From the NCBI RefSeq assembly GCF_014192645.1, contig NZ_JACHYE010000004.1:186001-250000 (forward strand): a stretch of 64,000 nucleotides of DNA. The letters are read 5' to 3'. Made by a program: the position numbers and the translations under genes. Below, one piece after another: positions 47,217-55,902 of the stretch (position 1 is the stretch's first letter; every line of letters begins with the position of its first letter). This DNA comes from Herbaspirillum sp. Sphag64. Lineage in GTDB: Bacteria; Pseudomonadota; Gammaproteobacteria; Burkholderiales; Burkholderiaceae_D. The notes under the pieces were generated by a model. That model had not been told where the DNA came from. It searched no databases and saw only the letters and a program-made list of their open reading frames with translations.

Positions 47217-48452
47217 ATGACATCACCCCAGTCCGAGTCTGATCTGCACGCCGACATGTCCGGCGCCGAAGTCCGCGCCAGCGCTTCACTGGCATCGATC
47301 TTTGCCTTGCGCATGCTGGGCCTGTTCCTGATCCTGCCGGTATTTGCGGTCTATGCGCATACGCTGCCCGGCGGACAGAGCGCCATGATGGTCGGTCTTG
47401 CGATGGGGATGTACGGTCTGGCGCAATCGTTTGGTCAGATTCCGTTCGGCATTGCATCCGATAAATATGGCCGTAAACCGGTGATTGTGGCTGGTCTGTT
47501 GCTGTTTGCGCTGGGCTCTTTCATTGCCGCTGGCGCGACCGATATCCACTGGATCATCATCGGTCGTGCGATTCAGGGCGCAGGTGCGATTTCAGCCGCT
47601 GTGACCGCGCTGATCGCCGATTCCACCCGCGAAGAACATCGCACCAAGGCCATGGCCATGGTTGGCGCCTCGATTGGACTGACCTTTGCGGTCTCGCTGG
47701 TTATATCGCCGTTGCTCTACAAGGTGATCGGCATGTCCGGTATTTTCGCCATCACCGGCGTGCTGGCGCTGGCTGCGATTGCGGTGGTGCTATTCGTGGT
47801 GCCGAATGCGCCAATGGTCAAGGCGACGCGCGTGCCGTTTGGAGAAGTTCTGCGCCACGCAGAGCTGATGCGGTTGAATCTTGGTGTCTTTGCATTGCAC
47901 ATGACGCAGATGGCCATGTTTGTCGTGCTGCCTGCTGCACTGGTGCAATATGCTGGCATCCCGGTGGCCGAACACTGGAAGATTTATCTGCCGGTGGTTT
48001 TGATCTCCTTCATTTTCATGTTGCCGCCGGTTTTCATCGGCGAAAAGCGCGGCATGATGAAACAAATCTTCGTCGGCGCTATCTCTCTGTTGTTATTGGT
48101 GCAACTCGGCATGTGGGCAACCTTGTCACAAACGGTCGTGAACTGGTGGATTCTGGTCGCCTTGCTGTTGGCTTTCTTTATTGCCTTCAACATCCTCGAA
48201 GCCTGTCAGCCATCGCTGGTCTCGCGGGTCGCGCCACCGGCTGCCAAAGGGACGGCGCTGGGCGTCTACAACACCTTGCAGTCGCTCGGCATGTTCTGCG
48301 GCGGTGCTCTGGGTGGTGTGCTCAAGCAATACTGTGGCGCATCGTCGGTGTTCCTGATGTGTGGGGTAGCGACCCTGACCTGGCTTATAATCGCATCTAA
48401 CATGAAAAACCTGCCTCGTCGCGGCCTGCCGGCGGCGAGTGCGACTGCTTAA
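47217..48452 (+). CDS. MFS transporter (YajR-like)
   Basis: A 411-residue MFS permease of about 12 helices. Motif A between helices 2 and 3 is GIASDKYGRKPV, and helix 4-5 has RAIQGAGAISAAVTALIAD. A hydrophilic N-terminal tail of 25 residues precedes the first helix. The pattern is that of the YajR-like drug:H+ family. Its place between uvrA and ssb is conserved in many Burkholderiales, from my knowledge of the group. The substrate is unknown. Confidence 0.87.
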   Translation: MTSPQSESDLHADMSGAEVRASASLASIFALRMLGLFLILPVFAVYAHTLPGGQSAMMVGLAMGMYGLAQSFGQIPFGIASDKYGRKPVIVAGLLLFALGSFIAAGATDIHWIIIGRAIQGAGAISAAVTALIADSTREEHRTKAMAMVGASIGLTFAVSLVISPLLYKVIGMSGIFAITGVLALAAIAVVLFVVPNAPMVKATRVPFGEVLRHAELMRLNLGVFALHMTQMAMFVVLPAALVQYAGIPVAEHWKIYLPVVLISFIFMLPPVFIGEKRGMMKQIFVGAISLLLLVQLGMWATLSQTVVNWWILVALLLAFFIAFNILEACQPSLVSRVAPPAAKGTALGVYNTLQSLGMFCGGALGGVLKQYCGASSVFLMCGVATLTWLIIASNMKNLPRRGLPAASATA

Positions 48453-48472
48453 TTTGAAATTCAGGAGAAACA

Positions 48473-48970
48473 ATGGCATCGGTCAATAAAGTCATCATCG
48501 TCGGTAACCTCGGACGTGATCCGGAAACGCGTTACATGCCGAATGGCGACGCCGTCACCAACGTCGCCGTGGCGACGACCGAAAGCTGGAAAGACAAGAA
48601 CTCCGGCGAAAAGAAAGAACTCACCGAGTGGCACCGTATTACCTTCTATCGTAAGCTGGCAGAAATTGCTGGTCAGTATCTGAAGAAGGGTTCACAAGTC
48701 TACGTTGAAGGCCGTCTGCAAACACGCAAATGGACCGACAAGGATGGCGTGGAAAAGTACACCACTGAAATTATTGCCGACACCATGCAAATGCTGGGTG
48801 GTCGTCAAGGCATGGGTGGTGGCGCATCTGATGATGGCGGCTATGGTGGCGGTGCGCCAGCTCCAGCGCGTCAAAATGCGGGTGGTGGTGGCGGTGCTCC
48901 GGCACGTGCACCAGCGGCTAATCGCCCGGCACCGAACTTCTCTGATATGGATGACGATATTCCGTTCTAA
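48473..48970 (+). CDS. ssb: single-stranded DNA-binding protein
   Basis: A 165-residue SSB. The OB fold occupies about 1-110 ([61 protein letters not shown]). A glycine/alanine/proline-rich disordered linker follows, then the acidic tip DMDDDIPF, which recruits repair and replication partners. It starts 20 bases after the MFS stop with the ribosome site CAGGAGA. A strong terminator follows at 48995. Confidence 0.97.
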   Translation: MASVNKVIIVGNLGRDPETRYMPNGDAVTNVAVATTESWKDKNSGEKKELTEWHRITFYRKLAEIAGQYLKKGSQVYVEGRLQTRKWTDKDGVEKYTTEIIADTMQMLGGRQGMGGGASDDGGYGGGAPAPARQNAGGGGGAPARAPAANRPAPNFSDMDDDIPF

Positions 48971-48994
48971 TCGATACCTGCTCTCATTCTGTAA

Positions 48995-49029
48995 AAAACG
49001 GCTCAGATATACAGTATCTGAGCCGTTTT
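48995..49029 (+). terminator. rho-independent terminator after ssb
   Basis: AAAACGGCTCAGATA, a five-base loop, TATCTGAGCCGTTTT: a perfect 15-base-pair stem starting about 25 bases after the ssb stop codon. Confidence 0.92.
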
Positions 49030-49504
49030 CCGTTTACATATCCAAAATACTTCGAAGTGATAATTTTCTATTAGCGTATTACCTTTTTGATTTGAAACCC
49101 GATGTCCGGTCAATACAAGTAATTGAATATATGTGTGTTTTTGTCATTTAATGTTTCGCAATTTCTCTCATCATCTTAATTAAAGAAATATTCGAATTGA
49201 TTCAATGCTGAAAAAATAATCCGATAGAAGTCTAACTAAGAGATGCTGAGTAGTATTTTTAATTATTTCATATCGAAAAACATTGTAAATTCAGGATGTT
49301 TTCAGTATTCAGTCATGCTTTTGAAAGCTCATGTCAATATATTGGTGAAAAACAATCTTTATAAGCCTGAAGAAGTTTTACGGATACAGTACGGCAAACC
49401 TAATCAGAGTAATACATCAGAAAATGCATCACCGCATAGGTAAAACTTATTTTTGCCGTGAACAACTTACCCACAAGGTAGCAATAACTAGATCGAATCC
49501 ACTC
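49030..49504. other. AT-rich intergenic region, no convincing gene
   Basis: About 475 bases that are clearly more AT-rich than the genes either side. A plus-strand frame at 49243-49443 has no ribosome site and no family wording. I see no repeat, RNA or insertion-sequence end. The composition suggests foreign or relaxed sequence before the hydrolase gene. Confidence 0.4.
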
Positions 49505-50407
49505 ATGAAAAAAAATAGCTTCTTGCTCTATGCCTTATGTGTTTTATCCGCTGGATTATTTTTCAGCAATGCCGCCGTCGCGGAAATTACCGAACAACAG
49601 ATCAATATCCCTGTCCAGTTGAAAGAGGGCTCGCCCACCATCCTGAATCTGGTCGGCACTTTATACCGCCCCGAGGGTAATGGTCCCTTTCCCGTGCTGC
49701 TGATCAATCATGGCACACCGCGCAACGGTAATGACCGCATTTCCACGACGGACGTTTATCAGGAACAGGCTCATCTGTTTGCGGCCATGGGTTTTGTTGT
49801 CATCAATCCGATTCGACGTGGCTACGGTAAGTCAGATGGTCCAGGCAATGACGGCTATCATACTTGTGATGATCCATATTACTTTGAGGCAGGTCTGGGT
49901 AGCGCCCGTGATATCAGTGCTGTCATCGACTACGTCAAGACCCAGCCCTATGTCGACCCCAACCGCATCGTGTTATTAGGTAAATCAACCGGTGGTGTGG
50001 CCGTGCTGGCAACGGCCAGCCTTAACAAGCCTGGCGTGATTGGTGTGATCAACTTTGCCGGTGGTCGGGGTTCTCAAACTGCCAGTTTTGTTTGCAATGA
50101 AGACCGTCTGGTTGAATCATTTTCTCGCTATGCCAGCACCACGCATGTACCTATGCTCTGGCTGTACGCCAAAAATGACAGGTTCTTTGGTCCAGCACTG
50201 GCCAAGCGCTTGCTCAATGCTTATCTCGATCAGCATGTGGATGTTCGTTTTGTCCAATTGCCTTGGTACGGCTCCGATGGACATGCCTTCTTCGATGCGA
50301 TTAAAAACGCGCCAGAATGGATGAAAGACGTCGGACCATTTCTCAATAGTATCGGAGCCAATCCCGCTCCTTTGTCATCGGGAGCCGGTACCGACGTGAA
50401 GCAATAG
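49505..50407 (+). CDS. exported alpha/beta hydrolase
   Basis: A 300-residue alpha/beta hydrolase with a signal peptide (MKKNSFLLYALCVLSAGLFF, cleavage near AAVAE at about 27). The fold shows PFPVLLINHGTPRNGND (oxyanion), NPIRRGYGKSDGPGND, the nucleophile GKSTGG near 160, LWLYAKNDRFF (acid) and GSDGHAFFDA (base), so the triad appears complete. The wording is that of dienelactone-hydrolase/peptidase S9-like proteins. The start at 49505 is set by the signal peptide; no good ribosome site is visible. It stands between the AT-rich gap and the convergent GntR gene. The substrate is unknown. Confidence 0.82.
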   Translation: MKKNSFLLYALCVLSAGLFFSNAAVAEITEQQINIPVQLKEGSPTILNLVGTLYRPEGNGPFPVLLINHGTPRNGNDRISTTDVYQEQAHLFAAMGFVVINPIRRGYGKSDGPGNDGYHTCDDPYYFEAGLGSARDISAVIDYVKTQPYVDPNRIVLLGKSTGGVAVLATASLNKPGVIGVINFAGGRGSQTASFVCNEDRLVESFSRYASTTHVPMLWLYAKNDRFFGPALAKRLLNAYLDQHVDVRFVQLPWYGSDGHAFFDAIKNAPEWMKDVGPFLNSIGANPAPLSSGAGTDVKQ

Positions 50408-50487
50408 CATCAAACAGATATATGCACCTGTCGATAGCCGACTGGTGCATTGATGAAATTTCATCTGAATTTTAAGGAGCCTCGACG

Positions 50488-51225
50488 TCACGACCGTTTC
50501 AACAGCATGGATACGGAGAATCGTTCCGCTGGATGAATTGATATCGAGACTTCGAATACACTTCCCGTCGCATCCGAATACCAGCGGATGATCTTTAGTG
50601 CTGTCGTGCCGACAGCCACCTGCAACGAATGCGCCATCGGTTCGTCTATCGTCACGGCACGGATTTCCTGTTCTATCTGTTCTATTCGCCTGCCGTAGCG
50701 TGTTTCTATCAATGTGCTGATCAGCACACCCGGCGAATGGCGGACGATCTCGGCAATTTCTGCGTAAGCCGGCGCAATGTAGACGTCTGTCCAGCCAACC
50801 GGTAAGCGATCATTGGCGCTATTCATGCGCAGGCTGGAGATGCATATCCATGAACTTCCCGCCTCACACCGCAGGTCTTTCGCCAGATCCCCTTCGATTT
50901 TTTTACTCGCTACGCCTTGCAGCTTGCGCACGTGGGTATTGCCGAACTGAATGAGGTCGTCCAGCGATGCGAGCGATGGCCTGAACTCATTGGTCGGCCG
51001 GGCCGATTCCACGCGCGTTCCGACATTTTTTTTACGAGACACCAGACCTAGTTGTTGTAATTCGTGCAACGCGGCGCGTACGGTATGGCGGCTGGTCGCG
51101 TAGTGATGACACAGCTCCATTTCAGTAGGGAGAAGGCTGCCGACGGGGAAGCGTCCGGAGCTGATGCTTTCAGTCAGGTGCTGCGCAATATCGACGAAAT
51201 TGGATTTTGTTGGCAAAGAGTTCAT
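50488..51225 (-). CDS. GntR-family regulator with UTRA domain
   Basis: A 245-residue regulator of the HutC subfamily. The winged HTH covers about 8-72 (LTESISSGRFPVGSLLPTEM, ATSRHTVRAALHELQQLGLV), and the UTRA effector domain covers about 90-240. I start at the ATG at 51225; the frame extends upstream through the operator sequences to 51303, which argues against the longer form. It is divergent from the fumarase-superfamily lyase, and two palindromes lie between them. HutC-type proteins usually repress catabolic genes until a pathway metabolite binds. Confidence 0.88.
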   Translation of the reverse strand: MNSLPTKSNFVDIAQHLTESISSGRFPVGSLLPTEMELCHHYATSRHTVRAALHELQQLGLVSRKKNVGTRVESARPTNEFRPSLASLDDLIQFGNTHVRKLQGVASKKIEGDLAKDLRCEAGSSWICISSLRMNSANDRLPVGWTDVYIAPAYAEIAEIVRHSPGVLISTLIETRYGRRIEQIEQEIRAVTIDEPMAHSLQVAVGTTALKIIRWYSDATGSVFEVSISIHPAERFSVSMLLKRS

Positions 51226-51265
51226 AAGGCAATTATGCCGCGGAAGTCTAAATACGTGTTGCGTT

Positions 51266-51305
51266 ATATGTTCGAACATATTATATTTATTATGTCCGAA
51301 CATAA
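51266..51305. promoter_or_regulatory. two GntR-type operators in divergent promoter
   Basis: ATATGTTCGAACATAT at 51266-51281 is a perfect 16-base palindrome. TTATGTCCGAACATAA at 51290-51305 is the same sequence type with one central mismatch. The centres are 24 bases apart, close to two helical turns, so two dimers could bind the same face. They lie between the GntR gene and the lyase gene. Confidence 0.75.
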
Positions 51306-51374
51306 TAAAAATTCACGGACGAGACCAATTCCTTGCGTTGTTCTTACATGCTTCAACATATACATAGGCCTTTT

Positions 51375-52751
51375 ATGTCGATTTCAGCTTTTCCGACAGC
51401 TAGCACGGTTGTCGACTCCATTTTGTTTCGTGATGCGTTTGGGACGGCGGCGATGCGCAAGCTGTTCTCTGACCACGCCTTGATTCAACGCTACATTGAT
51501 GTGGAGGTCGCCCTGGCGAAAGCGGAAGCCCGCGTTGGTGTGATCCCGGCAGACGCAGCGCTGGTCATCGCCAAAGAATCGACCATCGAACGTATCGACT
51601 TTGAACATATGCGTCATGAGACTGACATCGTCGGTTATCCCATTCTGCCGCTGGTACACCAATTGGTGGCCATGTGTGGTGAGGCCGGGCGCTATGTACA
51701 CTGGGGCGCGACCACACAAGACATCATGGACACGGCGGTCGCACTGCAAGTGCGCGATGCGCTGCTGATCGTGGCCGACGAAGTGCGCGAACTGCGCAAG
51801 ATATTGGCCGATCTGGCGGCCAGGCATCGTGACACGCCGATGGCGGGGCGCACCCACCTGCAGCAAGCTTTGCCGGTCACATTCGGCTATAAGGTGGCGA
51901 TCTGGCTGGCCATGTTCGACCGTCATCAGCAGCGTCTGGCCGAGTTGTATCCACGCGTTGCGGTGGTTGAATTTGCCGGTGCGGCAGGAACGCTGGCGTC
52001 GCTGGGTGACAAAGGATTTGAAGTGCAGCGTGCGTTGGCCGAAGAGCTCGATCTCGGCGTACCGGCGACGACGTGGCATGTCGCTCGTGACGGGTTTGCA
52101 GAGGCTATCAATTTACTGGCATTGGTCACCGGTTCACTAGGCAAGATTGCCCTCGACATCATGATCATGGCATCGACTGAATTCGGCGAAGTCTATGAGC
52201 CTTTTGTCAAAGGTCGCGGCGCTAGCAGCACCATGCCGCAAAAACGCAATCCAATTTCCAGCGAACTGATGCTGGCCGCGTCCAAGGCCGTACGCCAGCA
52301 TGCAGGCCTGATGGTCGACGCCATGGTGCAGGACTTCGAGCGCGCCACAGGACCATGGCATGCTGAATGGATCGCCATCCCCGAGAGTTTTATCCTGACC
52401 GCTGGTGCCCTCCATCAAGCCAAATTCGCACTGGGTGGCTTGATCGTCGATGCCGCGCGGATGAAGGCCAATCTGGGCATCAGCAAGGGCCTCATTGTTG
52501 CCGAAGCGGTGATGATGGGCATGGCACCGTTGATCGGTCGCCAGCAGGCGCACGATATCGTCTACGACGCCTGTCGCAGTGCCAACGAAAACGGTGGTTC
52601 GCTGGCCGATGCGCTGGCCGCGATGCCTCAGGTGACGCAGCATTTTGATCGGGCCACGATTGATCGTTTGACGAACCCTGAAAACTATCTGGGTCTCGCT
52701 CCACACATGGTGGATCAGGCCCTTAAGTTATCCCGTGAGGTCAAGGCCTGA
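51375..52751 (+). CDS. fumarase/aspartase-superfamily lyase (adenylosuccinate lyase / CMLE-like)
   Basis: A 458-residue member of the superfamily that performs beta-elimination giving fumarate, or the related cycloisomerisation of 3-carboxymuconate. The signature loop reads GRGASSTMPQKRNPISSE near residue 285. The other conserved regions are HWGATTQDIMDTA near 115 and GRTHLQQALPVTFGYK near 155. The overall wording lies between PcaB-type cycloisomerases and adenylosuccinate-lyase-like proteins of unknown substrate. No other protocatechuate gene is present. It is divergent from GntR and is followed after 19 bases by a dicarboxylate symporter. With a fumarase downstream, cleavage of a succinyl-type compound to fumarate is the likeliest role, by inference. 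Confidence 0.82.
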   Translation: MSISAFPTASTVVDSILFRDAFGTAAMRKLFSDHALIQRYIDVEVALAKAEARVGVIPADAALVIAKESTIERIDFEHMRHETDIVGYPILPLVHQLVAMCGEAGRYVHWGATTQDIMDTAVALQVRDALLIVADEVRELRKILADLAARHRDTPMAGRTHLQQALPVTFGYKVAIWLAMFDRHQQRLAELYPRVAVVEFAGAAGTLASLGDKGFEVQRALAEELDLGVPATTWHVARDGFAEAINLLALVTGSLGKIALDIMIMASTEFGEVYEPFVKGRGASSTMPQKRNPISSELMLAASKAVRQHAGLMVDAMVQDFERATGPWHAEWIAIPESFILTAGALHQAKFALGGLIVDAARMKANLGISKGLIVAEAVMMGMAPLIGRQQAHDIVYDACRSANENGGSLADALAAMPQVTQHFDRATIDRLTNPENYLGLAPHMVDQALKLSREVKA

Positions 52752-52770
52752 TCGGGGCGGAGGAGACATA

Positions 52771-54126
52771 ATGAATACAACGTCTAAAAAAATACCTTGG
52801 TATCGCAAGCTCGGTATGCAAGTGTTGGTGTCGCTGGTACTCGGCATCGCGGTCGGCTTTTTGTTCCCGACATTCTCGATACAGCTAAAACTACTGGGAG
52901 ATATGTTTCTATCTCTCATCAAAGCTGGTGTGGCACCGCTGGTTTTCTTGACCATTGTCCACGGGATCGCCTCTGCAGGTGACGTCAAGAGCGCAGGCCG
53001 CGTTGGCTGGCGCTCCATCGTCTACTTCGAAGTCGTCTCAACGATTGCGCTGGTGATCGGGATGCTAGCGGGGAATTTGCTTGAACTTGGCAGCAACATG
53101 AGCCACCTGACCGCAGGCGCAGTGCCACCGGCCGTGGGGAAGGCGCAAACGCAAAGCTTCCTGTCGTTCATGATGCACATTGTGCCGGACAATTTCATCG
53201 GGGCCTTTGCCAAGGGCGAACTGTTGCAAGTCGTGGTGCTGGCCGTGATGGTCGGCATCGGGATTCTGGCTATTCCCGATGCACGTCGAGAAAAAGTCAA
53301 TGTGGGGCTGGATTACATTTCGGAAGTGCTGTTTTCTTTCATCAATCTGGTGATGAAACTGGCACCCATTGGCACATTCGGTGCAGTTGCCTATTCCGTG
53401 GGTAGCAATGGTACGGCCGTGTTGGTGGCGTTAGCACAATTGGTGCTGGGTTTCTATGGTGTGATCATTCTATTTCTGGCGGTGGTGCTCGGTTCTATCG
53501 CCAGGCTTGCGGGTTTCAGCCTGTGGCGCTTCTTGCGTTACATCAAGGAAGAGATCTTCATCGTACTCGGTACGGCATCTTCTGAAAGTGCCTTGCCGCG
53601 TCTGCTCATCAAGCTCGAACGTCTGGGGTGCGCTAAACAGACGGTCGGCCTGGTGCTGCCTACCGGTTACGCCTTCAATCTCGACGGCACTTCGATTTTC
53701 ATGGCAATGGGAGTGATGTTCATCTCGCACGCGTATGGTATTCCTCTCGGCCTGGATCAACAGATTGGCATTTTGCTGCTGATGTTGTTGACCTCCAAAG
53801 GCGCCGCGACGGTATCGGGAGGTTCTTTCGTGGTGTTTGCCGCGACCGTCACGTCGACCGGCGTTCTTCCGCTGGAAGGTCTGGCGGTTATTTTTGGCGT
53901 CTATCGTTTCTTGTCGATGGCAATTGCCACCTGCAACACGATCGGTAACAGCGTCGCAACCGTTGTCGTGGCGAAATGGTCGGGGACGTTCGATGCCGCT
54001 GCGGCGGATCAGCATCTCCATCCGGAACGCTATCCGCAGATGGCGGAGGTGGATGAAGGTTTTAATAGCCTCAATGACGCGATGAGCGTGAGCAGAATCA
54101 GTCAACCGCAAGACGTCAACATGTAG
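52771..54126 (+). CDS. dicarboxylate/amino acid:cation symporter (DctA/GltP family)
   Basis: A 451-residue DAACS-family symporter that imports C4-dicarboxylates or acidic amino acids with H+ or Na+. Landmarks are the serine-rich hairpin GTASSESALPRLLIKLE, the GYAFNLDGTSIFMAMG motif (N-x-D-G-T) and the second hairpin LTSKGAATVSGGSFVVFAAT. The final helix has the CNTIGNSVATVVVAKW substrate site with N and R/D-type residues. Its GGAGGAG ribosome site lies just after the lyase stop, so the two are cotranscribed. A terminator follows at 54155. It probably imports the substrate of the lyase. Confidence 0.92.
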   Translation: MNTTSKKIPWYRKLGMQVLVSLVLGIAVGFLFPTFSIQLKLLGDMFLSLIKAGVAPLVFLTIVHGIASAGDVKSAGRVGWRSIVYFEVVSTIALVIGMLAGNLLELGSNMSHLTAGAVPPAVGKAQTQSFLSFMMHIVPDNFIGAFAKGELLQVVVLAVMVGIGILAIPDARREKVNVGLDYISEVLFSFINLVMKLAPIGTFGAVAYSVGSNGTAVLVALAQLVLGFYGVIILFLAVVLGSIARLAGFSLWRFLRYIKEEIFIVLGTASSESALPRLLIKLERLGCAKQTVGLVLPTGYAFNLDGTSIFMAMGVMFISHAYGIPLGLDQQIGILLLMLLTSKGAATVSGGSFVVFAATVTSTGVLPLEGLAVIFGVYRFLSMAIATCNTIGNSVATVVVAKWSGTFDAAAADQHLHPERYPQMAEVDEGFNSLNDAMSVSRISQPQDVNM

Positions 54127-54154
54127 TGCTGGTTGATCAACGCGCGATAAAGCG

Positions 54155-54201
54155 AACCGGTCTGTCCTATCGTTTAACCACCGAAGGATTGATCGGTTTT
54201 T
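54155..54201 (+). terminator. rho-independent terminator after dicarboxylate symporter
   Basis: AACCGGTCTGTCCT pairs with AGGATTGATCGGTT (14 positions, one mismatch, two G-T pairs) and is followed by T residues. It separates the lyase-symporter unit from the chemoreceptor. Confidence 0.7.
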
Positions 54202-54262
54202 ATCCCTAACTCTTTCGGATATGGCGCTTCTTTTCATCGTGAGCGCCTCAGTGAGGCAGAAA

Positions 54263-55837
54263 ATGTTGTCAAGAATATCGATCAAAGCACGCATCACCGG
54301 CGCCATTTCTACGCTGGTATTACTGCTGATCGTCGTCGGTGTGATCGGTCAGATATCCAATCGGGCAGGTGAAGTGGCCTTGCATGAAACCTATTCCGTT
54401 CAACTGGCTTCGGCACTGGCGATCGGTGAATCCAAGTACAACCTTACCGTTGCCCGCATCGCCATTGATCGAGCCTTGCTGCATCCCGAATCAGGTGACA
54501 TCAAGGCACTGGTCGACAAGACCAGAGATTACCTGAAGGTGTCCGACAAGGCCTGGCGTCGTTATCTGGAGTTGCCCAAGTCCGCAGAAGAGAGCGTTAT
54601 CGCTGACGATGTGACAAGCAAACGCAACACCTTCATTCAACAGGCGATAGAGCCCACGTTGGCCGCATTGTTGAGCAAGGACACGGTATCGGCTGACAAG
54701 ATCACCATGCAGATTGCTCCGCCTCTGGCGTTGGCGTTCACCAAAGGGGGAACCCAACTTGATCAGTATCTTCTCAGGCATGGTCAGGAAAATTATGATG
54801 GTTTCAGTAGCGAGTTTCGCACCGTGGGTTTCATCTCCATCGGCATGATCGTCCTCGGCATTGTCGTCGGAGTGCTTTGTGGATGGGGTTTGCAGCGCGC
54901 CATTGCGCGTCCTCTGAATCAGGCATTGTTGCATTTTTCAGCGATCGCAGCAGGAGATCTGAGCCGGCATATTTCCATCCAGTCCCAAGATGAAATGGGA
55001 AAATTGATGAGCGGTCTGAAAGACATGCGAGATGGATTGCGTGCCACTGTCACTACCGTGCGCCAGTCGACCGATTCGATGGCAACGGCGACAAGTCAGA
55101 TTGCATCAGGCAATGCTGATCTCTCTCAGCGCACGGAAGCGCAGGCCGCCTCGCTGGAGCAGACCGCTGCCAGCATGGAAGAATTGACCGGTACTGTGCG
55201 ACAGAATTCGGAGAGCGCGCGTCAGGCAAACACCATCGCCAGCGAGGCCGAATCGATTGCTATGCGCGGTGGAGAAGTGACCGATAAGGTAGTGCATACC
55301 ATGCGCGACATACAAAGCAGTTCAAACCAGATGTCGGCCATCATCAGCGTGATTGACGGCATTGCATTTCAGACCAATATTCTTGCGCTCAACGCTGCCG
55401 TCGAAGCTGCACGCGCCGGCGAGCAAGGACGGGGCTTCGCAGTGGTCGCCAGCGAAGTGCGAGGCCTGGCGCAACGTTCTGCCATCGCGGCCAAAGAGAT
55501 CAAGCAGCTCATTGACGCATCGGTTGATAAAGTCGACAGCGGTACTTTGCTGGTGGAGCAGGCTGGTGTCACCATGCAGGAAGTCACCGATGCCGTGCGC
55601 AAAGTAAGCGCCATCATTCGCGAAATTTCACTCGCCTCCGATGAACAAAAAGACGGCATCGATCAGATCAATAAGGCGGTAGCGCAAATGGATGGAGTCA
55701 CCCAGCAGAATGCCGCACTGGTGGAGGAGGCGGCGGCAGCAGCAATGTCGCTACAAGAGCAGGCGCGGACGTTGCAAGGGGCGGTTGCGAAGTTTCAATA
55801 CAACAGCGCTGACGGCTTGTCTGTTTTCTCTCGCTAA
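54263..55837 (+). CDS. methyl-accepting chemotaxis protein
   Basis: A 524-residue chemoreceptor with TM1 at about 10-32, a four-helix periplasmic domain at about 33-190 (LASALAIGESKYNLTVARIA, a Tar-like pattern), TM2 at about 190-212, HAMP to about 262 and the signalling hairpin [21 protein letters not shown] start at the ATG at 54263, which follows GAGG by about seven bases; the frame extends to 54221. The C-terminus (DGLSVFSR) has no CheR-tether pentapeptide. Its place between a dicarboxylate symporter and a fumarase suggests that it senses the same dicarboxylate, by inference. Confidence 0.88.
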   Translation: MLSRISIKARITGAISTLVLLLIVVGVIGQISNRAGEVALHETYSVQLASALAIGESKYNLTVARIAIDRALLHPESGDIKALVDKTRDYLKVSDKAWRRYLELPKSAEESVIADDVTSKRNTFIQQAIEPTLAALLSKDTVSADKITMQIAPPLALAFTKGGTQLDQYLLRHGQENYDGFSSEFRTVGFISIGMIVLGIVVGVLCGWGLQRAIARPLNQALLHFSAIAAGDLSRHISIQSQDEMGKLMSGLKDMRDGLRATVTTVRQSTDSMATATSQIASGNADLSQRTEAQAASLEQTAASMEELTGTVRQNSESARQANTIASEAESIAMRGGEVTDKVVHTMRDIQSSSNQMSAIISVIDGIAFQTNILALNAAVEAARAGEQGRGFAVVASEVRGLAQRSAIAAKEIKQLIDASVDKVDSGTLLVEQAGVTMQEVTDAVRKVSAIIREISLASDEQKDGIDQINKAVAQMDGVTQQNAALVEEAAAAAMSLQEQARTLQGAVAKFQYNSADGLSVFSR

Positions 55838-55902
55838 ATCATTGCACTGTCGTCCTGTTGAGTGGATGCATCGTCATTGTATTGAATTGCACTGGATTGA
55901 AC

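Noticed and set aside
49243-49443. Plus-strand frame of 66 codons after ssb
   Set aside because: Low-complexity AT-rich sequence, no ribosome site, no motif; probably chance.
51375-52751. Calling the lyase pcaB outright
   Set aside because: The signature loop fits the superfamily but no other protocatechuate gene is present and adenylosuccinate-lyase-like proteins match equally well by eye.
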